64,000 nucleotides of DNA from Euphorbia lathyris (GCF_963576675.1 NC_088918.1:35249501-35313500), one strand, 5' to 3'. Positions 1-12,054 are shown, counted from the first letter of the stretch. The notes: generated by a model not told the origin, from the sequence alone. A program made the numbers and translations.

Positions 1-172
1 TCAATATCAACCTACTTAAAATGTTATATTAAGAGATAATAAATGAAACGGATATGACGATCCAATTAAATAATTTTTATTTGAAATAGATAATAATTAT
101 AATTAATAAATTTTAAGAATTGAAAATAGAAGTGAATATATGAAGATGTTAACTTATTATCATTTATGAAAC
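1..172. other. AT-rich intergenic sequence
   Basis: No coding potential, terminal motif or primer-binding site is visible. The absence of a tRNA primer site next to position 173 is what makes the following LTR look solo or truncated. Confidence 0.6.
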
Positions 173-1796
173 TGATGCTCGAAATGTGTATCGTGCAAAA
201 CTATAAAGGCAAGTGCACCTTATCGTGATCAAGTAATAAGTAGTAAGTAAAGTATCGTTCCCACGAGGATTGTGTTTATAGCTATTGATTTTTATGAATT
301 TCTATTATCTAAGCAATCGAAACTTGAATTGGTTGTGATACGAAATTAATGAATTTAAAACAAATAAACAAAGTAAACAAAGAAGGAAACAAAATGAATT
401 TAAATATGATGTAAATCACTAGAGCAAGGCTTCACCTAACCTAATGTATATAATCCACATAACAATCATATCCAAGTTCTTAAGTTTTAATCTAGAGACG
501 GTGATTATTTCCTTAAGTAATTAACCAAGCTTTGGTCCAGCCAAGATTAATCCTATTTCACATACAATTATCCTAGCTTTGGTTCAGTCAAGAATAAAGG
601 TATAATGAAAGAATTAAGCTCTTTGAAATAACCCCAAAGTTAAGTCGTGAAACTAAACCCTGAAAAACCGCACCGCATAGACACAGGTCTAAACTATGTA
701 TTTCCATTAATTATCTTAGTGTCGGTCAACCAAAATAATTAATTGTAATTTAGCTATATATTGATCAGGTATCTAACTAGGAAATTAAGCTCCATAGTTT
801 AATTCTCTATTTAATAAATTATGAACTTGAAATTGGATTGCAAGTAAATCATCTACTTCGATTAGGATCCGCCATAGCTCTAGCTATGGAGGAGTTAGTT
901 CATGGTAGATGGAAAGAAAACAAGAAATTTAATAGAAAACAAACTAGAAAACATAATTAAAGAAAAGAAAAGAAAAGATGAAGGAGAATAAACTTTGAAA
1001 TAAAAACTATAATCGGTTACAAAGGTAGAAAGAAAATGAACAAAAAGAAAACTATAAAAAGTCTAAAAGAAAGAGATAAAGAGAGTGTGGTGAGGCCTGT
1101 TCCATGTCTGTTCCAGGTCTGCCTTCATGCTTTCAAATGTAGGTATTTATAGTTGCACATGCCTTCATGCATTCCTTGAAATTTCCAACTTTAATGCCAT
1201 TAAAGAGAAGATTAATGGAGGATTGAATTCTTTGCTCTAACTTCTTAACTTTAATGTAAAAAATAAGATTAATGGAGAGTTGAATTCTTCTTTGCAACTT
1301 CTTAACTTTAATGCAACTGAAGAGAGCATTAAGTAGTGTAACTCCTTCTTGAGCATTCAAAAGACTCTTTAAATAGTATTAAAATAGTCATAACATTCCT
1401 TGGATAGTTTTTGAGGAATTTATGACTATAAAGATTTATTTAAAGAGTCGTGATTCTTCATTCTTCAACTACTACAAGGTCACCAACTAGAGGGAGTTCT
1501 AACTTTGCAACTTTATTTACTTGAGTAATGATTCCTTAATTGCATTTTTTTCCCAAATAATACCTAAAAACATATGGAACAAGCATTAGTTCTTGAAATA
1601 CAAAACTAAACATAAAACAATTATAAAATATTAAAAACTATCTTAAAATGTATGATTGTTATAATTAAAATATATTAAAAACTATATGAAAATGCAAGAT
1701 AATAGATACACATAAAACTTTTCTAAAAACTTAATTAGTAAAACACTAATTTACTAATGTAGGAATGTCTTTTTGCCCTCCTTCAAAAAAATATCA
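173..1796 (-). mobile_element. Probable solo or truncated gypsy LTR
   Basis: The plus strand begins TGATGCTCG, the same nine bases that begin the plus-strand reading of the Athila LTR at 29828, so the LTR reads on the minus strand and its 3' end is at 173. A minus-strand TATA box (TATAAATA) lies near 1142-1149. The minus-strand start is placed at 1796, where the LTR would begin TGATAT. No primer-binding site is found left of 173, and the flanks (GAAAC and ACTTA) do not match, so no target duplication supports the boundaries. The right end is the weaker of the two. Confidence 0.5.
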
Positions 1797-1801
1797 ACTT
1801 A

Positions 1802-2034
1802 GGGTCCGTTTGGCTACTAGTTGTTTGCTGTTTTTGTTTGTCGGTTGATGTTTCTGTTTGCTGGTTGCCTTTGAAAAAAGTTGCTTTTCCAAAAAGCAGA
1901 GATTCTCTGCTTTTGTAAAAAACTATTTTTCACCTGTAAAGGCAAACACAAGGTGTCTAACTAAACATCTAAAATTCTGCCTTTTAAAGTGAAAAGGCAA
2001 TCAACAGGTAAAAAGTAGGTAAACAAACACCCCC
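1802..2034. mobile_element. Tourist/PIF-Harbinger-like MITE
   Basis: The 233-bp element has imperfect terminal inverted repeats, GGGTCCGTTTGG on the left and GGGGGTGTTTGT read inward from the right. TTA is duplicated at 1799-1801 and 2035-2037. Size, TTA target and G-rich termini fit non-autonomous PIF/Harbinger elements. It has no ORF. It abuts the right edge of the LTR relic and may have cut into it. Confidence 0.65.
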
Positions 2035-2037
2035 TTA

Positions 2038-2349
2038 TTACATTGGTTCATCAGAGAAATTTTTTACATAAGGATGACTAATAAAAGCTCTTGAAATTCT
2101 AACAATTTTGTACAAACCATAGTATAATGGTTAATAACTATAAAAATCAGTGTTGCAAAAGCAATTGTACAAACCATAGTATAATGGTTAATATATATTT
2201 TAGGATTTTGAATATAAAAAATTGTTTTTATTTACCTTCATTTTGAGTTCATATCTAGCATAATCCAAATTGCTTCAAGATTAAACATCTTATCAAGTGC
2301 ATTGGACAGTTAAAATCTCTCTGTCTAAATGATTGGGCAAAAAAACTTA
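2038..2349. other. Intergenic stretch with a 28-bp direct repeat
   Basis: No gene is seen. The 28 bases at 2108-2135 recur exactly at 2165-2192 (57 bp offset), a local duplication. The rest is AT-rich unique sequence between two MITEs. Confidence 0.55.
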
Positions 2350-2995
2350 GGAGGCGTTTGGTTTAAACTTTGGAATCGGAAACGGAATGTGCTGGAATCA
2401 AAATCGGAATGACTATTTATTTAACATGTTTGGTTCAATCTGGAATGAGAATCTATTCCTTTTGAAGTTGTTTGGTTCTTTAATAATCAAAATCGGAATG
2501 AATATAGAATTTATTAAAAATAGTTAAATAAATAATAATTATTATTATAACTTCCATCAAAATAAATATTAAAAAAGATATTAAAAAAAATTCAATCATC
2601 CAAAAAAAATAAATTAATGGTTTGTTAGTGATCATTTTTTTCTTTTATTATAAAAAATAAAATTATATTATAAACTGGTAGGAAACAAATATTTATATAT
2701 AATACATGATTAGTATAAAAATTATAGTATAACCATAATTTGCATGTTTGTAAATGTGGGTGATAGTGGGTATATGTTGGTAAAATAGAAAAAATTCGTA
2801 TAAGTTACATATTTTTTTTAATTTATTTTAATAAATTAATAAGAATGGAAGTGAAGTTTGATTGAGGTATGGAAGAGGGGGAATCAATGATTGTCATAGT
2901 TGGGAGAATATATTTGTTTAACCAAACACTAACAAAGAGAATAATGCATTCTCATTCACATTCCATAGTCAAAATTTAATTAACCAAACACTCCC
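2350..2995. mobile_element. Second TTA-flanked MITE
   Basis: The termini are GGAGGCGTTTGGTTTAA and, read inward from the right, GGGAGTGTTTGGTTAATTAA, with TTA at 2347-2349 and 2996-2998. The element is 646 bp, about 75% A+T inside, and has no ORF. The GTTTGGTT ends are typical of plant PIF/Harbinger-derived MITEs. It is longer than the MITE at 1802 and not obviously the same family. Confidence 0.65.
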
Positions 2996-2998
2996 TTA

Positions 2999-3454
2999 AC
3001 TTCTTGATAATACTAATGTAGAATCCATCACTAAAAAATGAGAAAGGAACTTAGGATGATAATAAAAATAAATTTGATCGTAAGTATAATGTTCCAATAC
3101 CTCTTTAATTATTTTCTTCAATAGCACCCTCTTGAGTGGACGAGAAAGAAATGATTTCTTTCTCAGAGCAACCCCCAGGAGTCAACTTTCCCGCATGAGC
3201 ATTCGGTACATGTATCAGTCCGCGGCACGAAAGAGTGAAAGGGTCACCACTACTGAGAATCTATTGGCAAGGGATGAGAGGCCTACTCAATAAAAAGAAC
3301 ACAGATAAATATATATCATCATTACCAAGTTAGAATTTTCAATGGAAAGATATTCACTTGTTTCACTTATTATAGTCATACTTATTTCAGTAAGTAAGGA
3401 CCCTGCTATAATTAGATAATATATATAAAATGGTCTTTGGGCCCAATCTGTATC
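2999..3454. other. Intergenic; GC-richer block of unknown origin
   Basis: Most is AT-rich, but about 3120-3290 is clearly GC-richer and of low repetitiveness. It contains a short palindrome (GAAAGAAATGATTTCTTTC). Both strands have stops, so no ORF is called. The composition would suit organellar DNA, but I cannot identify a source gene. Confidence 0.4.
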
Positions 3455-3892
3455 TGATAGGGGTCAAAAACCCCTATCTTTAGGTACGGTTTTAGGACGG
3501 TTTTAATTTACTTTTGCATCAATAAGCGAGCAATTCTCGCATTTATATGCATGTGTGTATATTAGTTAGATTTTGTATATGTTTTATTTACTTTTGTGAT
3601 TTAAGTTTGTTTTCTAATCGTTTTTGGGCAAATATTGCCAAACTAGCATGTATGTTAACTTTCAATTATCTATTATAGCTAAATGATCCACCAAAAGTCG
3701 CATCAAACGGAGTTTTCACTCGAAACAAGCGATTGGTGGGTCAATTTAGCCTCGGAACTAATGTCGTTTGGAGTTTACGTGCGTGTGCAGGTCAAAACAT
3801 GAACAAGTTCGGGCGAAAATCGCATCTCGGGGACACCTGGAAGTCACGCGGGGCATTTGGGTATCACCGCTCGCCAAAACTGGCCTTTTTAG

Positions 3893-3962
3893 GCCAACTC
3901 GGTGAGCTGGCACTGCCAGTGCGACGAGCTGGCCCTCAGAGGACAGCTCGGCGAGCTGGCCT
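3893..3962. promoter_or_regulatory. Palindrome cluster in U3 (copy 1)
   Basis: Overlapping inverted repeats made of AGCTCG/CGAGCT and CTGGCACTGCCAG lie just upstream of the TATA box at 4077. The equivalent block in the 3' LTR (8412-8512) additionally holds the exact 13-mer AGCTCGTCGAGCT. These are direct sequence observations; a regulatory or hairpin-RNA role is inference. Confidence 0.55.
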
Positions 3963-4076
3963 GTGGAAATCAATCATTTGACTGATTCCCGACCCCACAA
4001 CTCCACGATTTGTCCCCACTCTTCCCACATGTAATAGGAAACGAATTCGGTCAGATTTGGGACTCAAAATCGCAAC

Positions 4077-4084
4077 TATAAATA
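4077..4084 (+). promoter_or_regulatory. TATA box of 5' LTR
   Basis: TATAAATA preceded by AAC, matching the copy at 8603-8610 in the 3' LTR. Position within the LTR is consistent with the retrotransposon promoter. Confidence 0.7.
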
Positions 4085-4942
4085 GGACTTTTATTATGTA
4101 AATTAGATATCTTTCTCTTTTGTAAAAACCCTAGCTTCCCCCTTAAAGAATCCTCTCCATCTCCTCCATGAACATTCGAAGCTCCGCTCACCGAGGATTG
4201 TTCAAGGTTCCTCCTTAAGTCCTAGGAAGACGCATGCAGCGGTACACAGGTTCCCTGAAAGGGATTTTCTTACTCTTTTACAATTTGTTTATCTCTTGAT
4301 CCAGTCTATGAATCCTAGGCTCATTGTATCTCCGTGACAATTTTCTTCATCTTTAATGATAATTTAGTTCTTATTTTGTTCAATTGATTTATCTATTTAA
4401 TCTTTGTCTTACGCTTTGTTTGATTGGTTTAACTCATTCATAAATCCAAATATTAAGTTGGCACATATTGCGAGCTGAATCCGACCTTGTCAGAGCCTAT
4501 AAAATTGACGCCCTTATAGATGATTAAGCCCAAATTGCTGATCCTTAGAGCTAGTTTCGGCCTTACAAGGGAATCACGAACTAGGAACCATAGAAGGACA
4601 AGTAGGGTTAATCACCTCGAACACAAGTGACTTAGATTAGGTTTTTAATCAGTTGTCTAAACAACCTATATTCATCATTATCGTACCATTCCATATCCCT
4701 TCGGGTAATTACATTATTGAAAGATCACTTAGGAGTAGAATAACTTAGTTAGGAGTAGTTTAACTTAATCAAAACCAAGTTTAAACCCCCCAAAGCCTAG
4801 ATAACACTAGAAACCGAGTAGCTCGATACTTGCAGGAATAAATCATGTGGATTCGATACCTGGACTTGTCTAGATTTTATTACTTGATAATGACGGGGTA
4901 CACTTATCCTTTAATGAGCCTCCACGAAGCGCATCAAATTTT

Positions 4943-4960
4943 TGGCGTCGTTGCCGGGGA
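4943..4960 (+). other. Primer-binding site, tRNA-Asp type
   Basis: TGGCGTCGTTGCCGGGGA lies six bases after the LTR end. It differs by one base from the intact site at 15076-15093, which is complementary to the 3' end of plant tRNA-Asp. The substitution (GCGCC to GCGTC) would weaken priming. Confidence 0.85.
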
Positions 4961-5330
4961 TTTATTTCTCTGCAATATCGAACCACAGGTCGAATTTGTT
5001 ACTTTAGGCATTGTATCTATGTATAATTATTTATACCTTTCTTCTTGTATTTGTTCATAGCTGTTCAGTTTGCCTTTTTGTTTGTATAAACATAAAACTG
5101 TGATTAACTCTATAGCTGTAATTTCTTTTGATTTGTTTTGCTTTATATATTCATAGGCATAGACTTCTCGTGTTAAATCTTATAGTTGTAAACCTTGTTT
5201 ATACTTGTTAAAATTCCATAGCTGTAATTTTTAAACTTATACTTGTTAACGTTTGTGTTCATAGTTGTAAAATTTTACTTATAAACTTTTGTGCTATAGA
5301 ACTTTACTTTTTCTCAGCATTCTCTGATTA

Positions 5331-6110
5331 ATGAATTGGCAAGAAAGAGTCCAGTGGCAAGCTCCAAAGTTTATTATCCCATCAAGACAATACATTCATG
5401 CCCTAGAGAATGAGGCTCCCAATCCCTCCATGGCCGAGTTAACTAAGAAATGGATATCTTGATGGCGAAACTGAGCCACAACACCAATGAAAATGTAAGT
5501 TTTGTGGGTAATCACCAAAGGTACAATTCTAACCTCAATTTTTATAGCTTTTATGATAGTGATTGGAGGAGACCTCAACACTCAAATCTATCCTACGGGA
5601 ACCCTAACATGTTGAGGCCTCCAAATAGGTTTGTTAATGAGCACAGGGAAAACGAATTGGGAATGTTTCCTTACGAACAAGCAAGCCAAGTTCCTCCATA
5701 ACCCTCTAGCTCACAAGATGAGGTGCTGTCCCTTTTGAAAGAAATGTCAGCCCGACTTACAATCAATGAGGAGTTTTGCATGGACTTGAGCAACCAATTG
5801 GCTCAAATAAACCATGAGATGCAAGAGAAATCCTGAGATGCTCTCCTAGGCAGGAAAACATAGAAATCCCATAAAGGGAATCAGCTCAAGCCATCTCCTT
5901 GAGGAACGACAAAAAGGTAGAACCAAGTCCACTGTCACATGCATCACTCAAGGTAAGTAAGGAACCGGTAGTGGTAAGCAACCCCGGTTCAAAATCTAAA
6001 ATTCTAAATCATGTGATAGAGATAAAAGATCAAATCAAAACTTGTGTATCTCAACTACCTTTTCCTCAAAAGTTAGAAAAGTTTAGGTTTGCTTCATGCT
6101 CAGAAGTTTT
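5331..6110 (+). pseudogene. Decayed gag relic
   Basis: From ATG 5331 a reading frame starts (MNWQERVQWQAPKF...) and stops near 5463. It resumes in another frame at 5450-5701 (83 codons) with the motifs NHQRYNSN, WRRPQHSNLSYGNPNM and RPPNRF. These resemble the region between gag and protease in plant Athila/Tat polyproteins. A further piece continues to 5836 (LLKEMSARL..NQLAQINHEM), and 5899-6110 ends in LPFPQKL, like the pre-protease PFPQRL motif. At least two stops and one frameshift interrupt it. No zinc knuckle or protease remains. Confidence 0.6.
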
Positions 6111-7974
6111 CATTCTCTTCGACCTACCAAGAGAATCCAAAAGGGGGCAAACCAAACATTTTCATAATATGTTTAAATTTGGCCTCTTATTTTCATTAAA
6201 CTTATTTGAGGCTCCTAATCCGTTTTGAAGGTACGGATTGTTTGTTAAGGAATTCGAGTTCCTAACACGGATAGAAGCTTATACTTAGGAAGGAACTCTA
6301 CGTCGAGCTAACCGACTATAAAGTAGCGCTTCTTGGGAGGCAACCCAAGTTTTAATTAAACTTTTCAGGTTTGTTTTTCTTCAATTATAGATTTCTATTT
6401 ATAAATAAAAAAAATAAAAAAGGGTAGCGCCAATCATCAAGTTTTTGACAATTGCAAGGTAATCAATAAGTTGCCTTCTCCACCCTAACTCTTTACACAT
6501 GAGCTTCCTTGTTTTATATACAATGTTGGAACTTATTGCATGGTTTAAATGTGAGGAGGAGGGGTAGACAAACTTACAAAAATTGTATAAATTTTTAATT
6601 TTTGTTGCGTCGTGTCTAGTTTAGTTTTGATGTTTTTGGGTTTTATTTCTATTTTTGCATGTTTTAGGGCCTAAAAAACCGAAACTTCCTTTGAAGCTAA
6701 ACTTTGTTATTTGTTTCTAGGGACTGAGAACTGAATCTAAAATTGCATGAAAACTAGTTTAGGTGTGGGACACAACCCTTGTATCTGTAAACGCATGAGC
6801 TAAAGATTGCATTTAGACCCTACTTTTGAAGAAATGCTAAAATCATTACTTAGGTAGATAACTTAAGGATTGAAGGCATGTGATATTCAATTTGAGCTTG
6901 GGGAGAACTAATAAGCACAAAATTGAAACCCAAAAAGCTGTGAGTTGAATTTGAGCCTAAGAGCGAACATCAAAAAGCTCTTTTTCTTGACATTTTTGTG
7001 TGAATGCTTTGACTTGTGGAAGATTATAGATTTTGCACCTAATACTAAGTTGAACCTGCATGTACTGATTTGAGATGATAAACGATGAATCAGCCTCATT
7101 AAAACTAACATTTTTCTTTACCTTATTTTTTTTATCTTTTTCATCCACTCTAGGAAGCCCATTCGAGCCTTAACTTTGTAGTTTGTAGTTTTTCTTTCTT
7201 TCTAACCCTTATTTTTTCAAACTATCACTTAGTTTGTTACCTAACCCGAGTTTTTGCAAAGCCCACCTTGAGCCTTTGTTTTATTTTAGCGTTTTTTCTT
7301 TGTTTATGGCACTATAAGAGCAAGCCAAAGGCTAAGAGGTGAACGAGCATTACTATCAAAAGAAAAAGAAAAGAGACGAACAAAAAGGGGAAAACTTCAT
7401 TCCCCAGTTCTTAAGATCAAAACGTCTTAGAAAAAAATAATGAATAAAAAGCTCAATCACTTCATATTGGCTAAAGCCATTTTAACTTTGTTTTTCTAGC
7501 GCTAGAACTTCTAACCTTTGTTGTACCTATAACCCTTTCTATCCACATTACAACCCCAATTCGAGGCTGTTTTTGATATCGTCGGAGTCATGTAGCATAG
7601 TAGAGGAACTCGGATGAACGTGTAAAGTCAACGTAATCCTAAGCAAGAACATAAGCTGAGAGTAAACACTTTAGCCACTAAAAATTATGTGAATTGAGTG
7701 AACTACCTATGGTGAGGTGTTTTACTTAGCTATCCCCTTAAGCTCATTTAATTGAACATGTATCCTTTTCTTAAAAATATGACCTGTGATAATTGAAATG
7801 CGGCTTATGGATATCGTGTCTCTACTTTGTACTTCCGAATACATGTAATTACAGATGCTCGAAATTGTGTCAGGCACCTAGTAAAACCGGGAGGTTTTTC
7901 TAGCTTGGCTAGTGATTACGAGTTTAGTTTTTAGTTTACTTGTGGACAAGTAAAGTTTTAAGTGTGAGGAGGTT
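6111..7974. other. Non-coding 3' internal region of the gypsy element
   Basis: The conserved post-pol tract sits at 6235-6360. After it, no ORF above about 67 codons with recognisable features occurs. The tract ends in a purine-rich primer site (AAGTGTGAGGAGG, 7960-7972) directly before the 3' LTR. Confidence 0.6.
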
Positions 7975-9472
7975 TGATAGGGCTCAAAACCCCTATCTTT
8001 AGGTACGGTTTTAGGACGGTTTTAGTTTACTTTTGCGTCAATAAGCGAGCAATTCTCGCATTTATATGCATGTGTGTGTATTAGTTAGATTTTGTATTTG
8101 TTTTACTTACTTTTGTGGTTTAAGTTCATTTTCTGATCGTTTTTGGCCAAATATTGCCAAACTAGCATGTATGTTAACTTTCAATTATCTATTATGGCTA
8201 AATGATCCACCAAAAGTCACACCAAACAGAGTTTTCACTCGAAACAAGCGATTGGTGGGTCAATTTAGCCTCGGAACTAATGTCGTTTGGAGTTTACGTG
8301 CGTGTGCAAGTCAAAACAAGAACAAGTTCGGGCGAAAATCACATCTCGGGGACACCCGACAGTCACGCGGGGCATTTGGGCATCACCACTCACCAAAACT
8401 GGCCTTTTTAGGCCAACTCGATGAGCTGGCACTGCCAGTGCGACGAGCTGGCCCTCAAAGGCCAGCCTGACGAGCTGGCTCACCCAGCTCGTCGAGCTAG
8501 CCTGTGACTGATTCCCGGCCCCACGACTCCACGATTTGTCCCCACACTTCCCACCTGCAATAGGAAACGAATTCGGTCAGATTTGGGACTCAAAACTGCA
8601 ACTATAAATAGGAATTTTATTATGTAAATTAGATATCTTTCTCTTTTGTAAAAACCTTAGCTTCCCCCTTAAAGAATCCTCTACATCTCCTCCATCCTCC
8701 ATTGAAGAACATTCGAAGCTCCGCTCACCGAGGATTGTTCAAGGTTCCTCCTTAAGTCCTAGGAAGACGCCTGCAGCGGTAGACAGGTTCCCTAAAAGGG
8801 ATTTTCTTACTCTTTTATAACTTGTTTATCTCTTGATCCAGTCTATGAATCCTAGGCTCATTGTATCTCCGTGACAATTTTCTTCATCTTTAATGATAAT
8901 TTAGCTCTTGTTTTGTTCAATTGATTTATCTATTTAATCTTGGTCTTACACTTTGTTTGATTGGTTTAACTCATTCATAAATCCAAATATTAAGTTAGCA
9001 CATATTGCGAGCTGAATCTGACCTAGTCAGAGCCTATAAGATTGACGCCCTTATAGATGATTAAGCCCAAATTGCTGAGCCTTAGAGGTAGTTTCGGCCT
9101 TACAAGGGAATCACGAACTAGGAACCACAAAAGGATAAGTAGGGTAATCGCCTCGAACACAAGTGACTTAGATTAGGTTTTTAATCAGTTGTCTAAACAA
9201 CCTATATTCATCATTATTGTACCATTTCATATCCCTTCGGGTAATTACATTATTGAAAGATCACTTAGGAATAGAATAACTTAGTTAGGAGTAGTTTAAC
9301 TTAATCAAAACCAAGCTTAAACCCCCCAAAGCCTAGATAACACTAGAAACCGAGTAGCTCAATACTTGCAAGAATAAATCCTGTGGATTCGATACATGGA
9401 CTTGTCCAGATTTTATTACTTGATAACGACAGGGTACACTTATCCCTTAGTGTGCCTCCACGAGGCGCATCA
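7975..9472 (+). repeat. 3' LTR of the 3455-9472 element
   Basis: This 1498-bp LTR pairs with 3455-4936. Its TATA box is at 8603-8610 and its palindrome block at 8412-8512. The final about 105 bp, together with flanking DNA, were duplicated in tandem (see 9368-9877). Confidence 0.85.
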
Positions 9473-9877
9473 GATCCCGGCTCACCAAATTTGGAATACA
9501 ATCATATGTGCTATGGAGGAGTTGAACTCAACTCACGTACGCATATATCTCAACACATGTGCTTCCGGCTAACAATATTCACATAACACTCTCAACTAGG
9601 ACCATTTCATATATCCATCTAAGCAAGAATAAATCCTGTGGATTCGATACATGGACTTGTCCAGATTTTATTACTTGATAACGACAGGGTACACTTATCC
9701 CTTAGTGTGCCTCCACGAGGCGCATCAGATCCCGGCTCACCAAATTTGGAATACAATCATATGTGCTATGGAGGAGTTGAACTCAACTCACGTACGCATA
9801 TATCTCAACACATGTGCTTCCGGCTAACAATATTCACATAACACTCTCAACTAGGACCATTTCATATATCCATCTAA
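9368..9877 (+). repeat. 255-bp tandem duplication across the LTR edge
   Basis: 9368-9622 and 9623-9877 appear identical base for base. Each unit holds the last 105 bp of the 3' LTR plus 150 bp of flanking DNA. The junctions share the pentamer GCAAG (also at 9878-9882), suggesting microhomology-mediated duplication. The duplicated 67-codon ORFs in both copies are LTR sequence, not genes. Confidence 0.9.
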
Positions 9878-9882
9878 GCAAG

Positions 9883-10678
9883 CTCATATCCATTTCTTAT
9901 CCAACCATTATTCTGTTCCAGTATGTGCATAAGGCTTAACATGCCACATTTGTACTCATAACACTACAACGTACTCAATCATATCACTTTCTTATCTATC
10001 ACAACGTATCACAAACACTCAAACATTATTCACATCATTCACATCAGATTCAACCACATCTCACACTCAACAAGTCACAAGCCACAATACATTCATACAC
10101 ATATATAAGCAATATGCTTACCGTCGCACTCGATTTGATCTATTCTACACGATCATGTGTACGTTTAATTACACTTTGTTCTCCTAATGTCACATAACAT
10201 TTATACAATTAGTCTTAACATAAACTTAATGAAAATGTAAACTAATGCATGCTATATGATTTGTAAGACACTAACTCCACAAAGTTCATGCAATCTAATC
10301 CTTTTGTCTTAGATCATCACATGACCTACTTGCACACATTCTTCCATAACTCTCTCATAACATATCCAAAATTCACATTAATATCACTTCTACACAATAT
10401 ATGGCATGCAAAATGATTCTGTCCTTATTCTAGCCAGGAAACAGACTATCCAGATTTGCATCTACCATAATTCACTCAACCTTAATAAATATAATGGATT
10501 TCCAAATCCTTTTACAGACATATACTTAAACTAGTTAGGAACACTTTTGTATATAACCTTTCCTAAATTCTGACTCTAAGGTCATAAAAATGCTACATCA
10601 ACATGGCTGCCTCACATGACATTCAATTTTGAGGCTGTCATGCTCTATCTAGGTTTTCTTCATCTATATATTGAATTA
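9883..10678. other. Intergenic, CA-rich DNA of unknown class
   Basis: No ORF or terminal motif is seen. The style (many ACTCA/CACA words and CTTCCGGCTAACAATATTC at 9567) resembles LTR sequence of plant chromoviruses. With 33375-34596, from which it was split by the CACTA insertion, it could be one decayed LTR. This is inference. Confidence 0.35.
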
Positions 10679-10699
10679 AAGCACTAGTGGAAAAATGTC

Positions 10700-10932
10700 C
10701 ATTTGCATCGGCCGTTTAGGGCCATTTGCATCGACCGTCTGTTGGCCGATGCAAATGGTTGTAGCATTTGCGTCGACCCTTTAAAAGGGCCGATGCAAAT
10801 GCATCTTATTTGCATCGGCTCTTTAAAAGGGCCGATGCAAATGATGTAGCATTTGCATCACATTTTTAAAAGGGCCAATGCAAATGATGTAGCATTTGCA
10901 TCACATTTTTTAAAGGGTCGATGCAAATGTCA
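10700..10932. repeat. Left CACTA subterminal repeat array
   Basis: About ten copies of a 10-12-bp motif (TTTGCATCGGCC and its complement GGCCGATGCAAA) are arranged as inverted pairs separated by TTTTAAAAG-like centres. In characterised CACTA elements such arrays bind the TNPA-type protein. The spacing and head-to-head pairing would allow small hairpins. Confidence 0.85.
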
Positions 10933-11184
10933 TTTAAAAAAATAAAAAAAAATAATTTGGATTGAATGGAGCTCTATAATATAGCAAATATCTTTGATTC
11001 ATATATATTAAATGGAGACTTTTCATATACATATGTATAATTGGGTAGCTTGAAAATATACCAAATAGTTTTCATAGAATTTCGAATCTAATAATACATT
11101 AGAAGCCTTAAAATCGCAGCAGTATATAATTTGACGGTCAAAATCATTAAGGAATGAAAGTCCTTGAGCAGCATCGATCGAAAT

Positions 11185-11433
11185 TCACCTACAATGTTTT
11201 GAGAGTGTCGTTCTTCCCTTGGCAAGATAGAAGTTGATAGTTGTTTGCTCGGTGAGGCTTTCATCAGCGAGAACTAGAAGACCAAAGGATCCTAATGCTC
11301 TACGGTGACCAGCGTCTTCGCTTCTACCACAGCTCAACTCTTCATTGAATCTACCATAGCTGAACTCTTCATTGGATTCATTTATTCTCTCAAGGACCTT
11401 CCTTTCTATCTCAAACTCAGCTTCAATATCTAG
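11185..11433 (-). pseudogene. Captured exon of unidentified gene
   Basis: On the minus strand a TTTGCAG acceptor at 11434-11440 opens a frame of about 82 codons to a stop at 11185. It starts LDIEAEFEIERKVLERINES and is rich in Glu. I do not recognise the family. An internal near-repeat (NEEFSYGRF / NEELSCGRS) suggests a short in-frame duplication. Its place among captured exons implies it is also a host fragment. Confidence 0.4.
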
Positions 11434-11818
11434 CTGCAAACCAATTATTGTTCAATCTGTTAACATTATTCATTCAAAGGAAATGACTACATTGAAATTG
11501 GTGGTTCTGAGACCTAATCTTTAAACTAGTTATAGCTTAAGAGACAAATGAACAACAAAAAGGTCTGAAATTAGTGAAGTTAAGTAGGATATATAAACTG
11601 CATTTCACCAATTAATACTGATCATAAAGAATAGATAAGTAGAAAGACAGTCCCCCCTTGCTTAACTACCTACACAAACAAATCAAACAAGTTAATTTTT
11701 TTACTTCAGAAATACCAATTTGAAAGTGTAGAATAATATCATAAGTAATTAAATGAGTAATAATTGATACACAAGTTGAAGAGCAGTGTAATCAGAGCGA
11801 GAGTTATAATGATTAGGT

Positions 11819-11989
11819 TCAAGGAGAGTTATAATGATTAGGTTCAAGGAGGTTAACCGGTAGGAAATTCCAATCATACTGCTGCTGGGAAGAAGGACCA
11901 CCATTGTCATACATAGAATCTGGCATTAAGTTTGTGTGCTGCTGATGCTGATGCTCATGCTCTTGTTGTGCTCCCTCATTTTCCGCTGT
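11819..11989 (-). pseudogene. Captured Gln/His-rich terminal exon, unidentified
   Basis: After a CATGTAG acceptor (minus strand, ending at 11990) a 57-codon frame contains the low-complexity run QQEHEHQHQQH, then PDSMYDNGGPSSQQQYDWNF, and ends at a TGA. It may be the last exon of the kinase fragment to its right or of another gene. A 25-bp tandem repeat (11801-11850) covers its 3' end. Confidence 0.4.
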
Positions 11990-12054
11990 CTACATGTGTA
12001 GATAAATAGAATATAAATAATAAAGTTTGGGTAGAATATATATTAAGTAAAAGA

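Larger units (their letters stand above)
3455..4936 (+). repeat. 5' LTR of the 3455-9472 element
   Basis: This 1482-bp LTR pairs with 7975-9472 over its whole length, with scattered substitutions and small indels. A TATA box (TATAAATA, 4077-4084) marks the U3/R boundary. A palindrome-rich block (3893-3962) lies about 115 bp upstream. Confidence 0.85.
3455..9472 (+). mobile_element. Non-autonomous Ty3/gypsy element, pol deleted
   Basis: Two direct LTRs (3455-4936 and 7975-9472) enclose about 3.04 kb. Both start TGATAGGG and end CGCATCA. A tRNA-Asp primer site follows the left LTR and a purine-rich tract (AAGTGTGAGGAGG) precedes the right one. The interior has a gag relic (5331-6110) and then a tract at 6235-6360 containing GCTTCTTGGGAGGCAACCC, which in plant gypsy elements lies downstream of pol. 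Protease, reverse transcriptase and integrase are absent, so the element depends on a relative. Flanking pentamers GTATC and GATCC do not match, so no target duplication is claimed. Confidence 0.85.

Noticed and set aside
3450..9477. Target duplication for the first gypsy element
   Set aside because: GTATC and GATCC share too few bases; not claimed.
9383..9841. Pair of identical 67-codon ORFs
   Set aside because: Product of the tandem duplication of an LTR edge, not paralogous genes.
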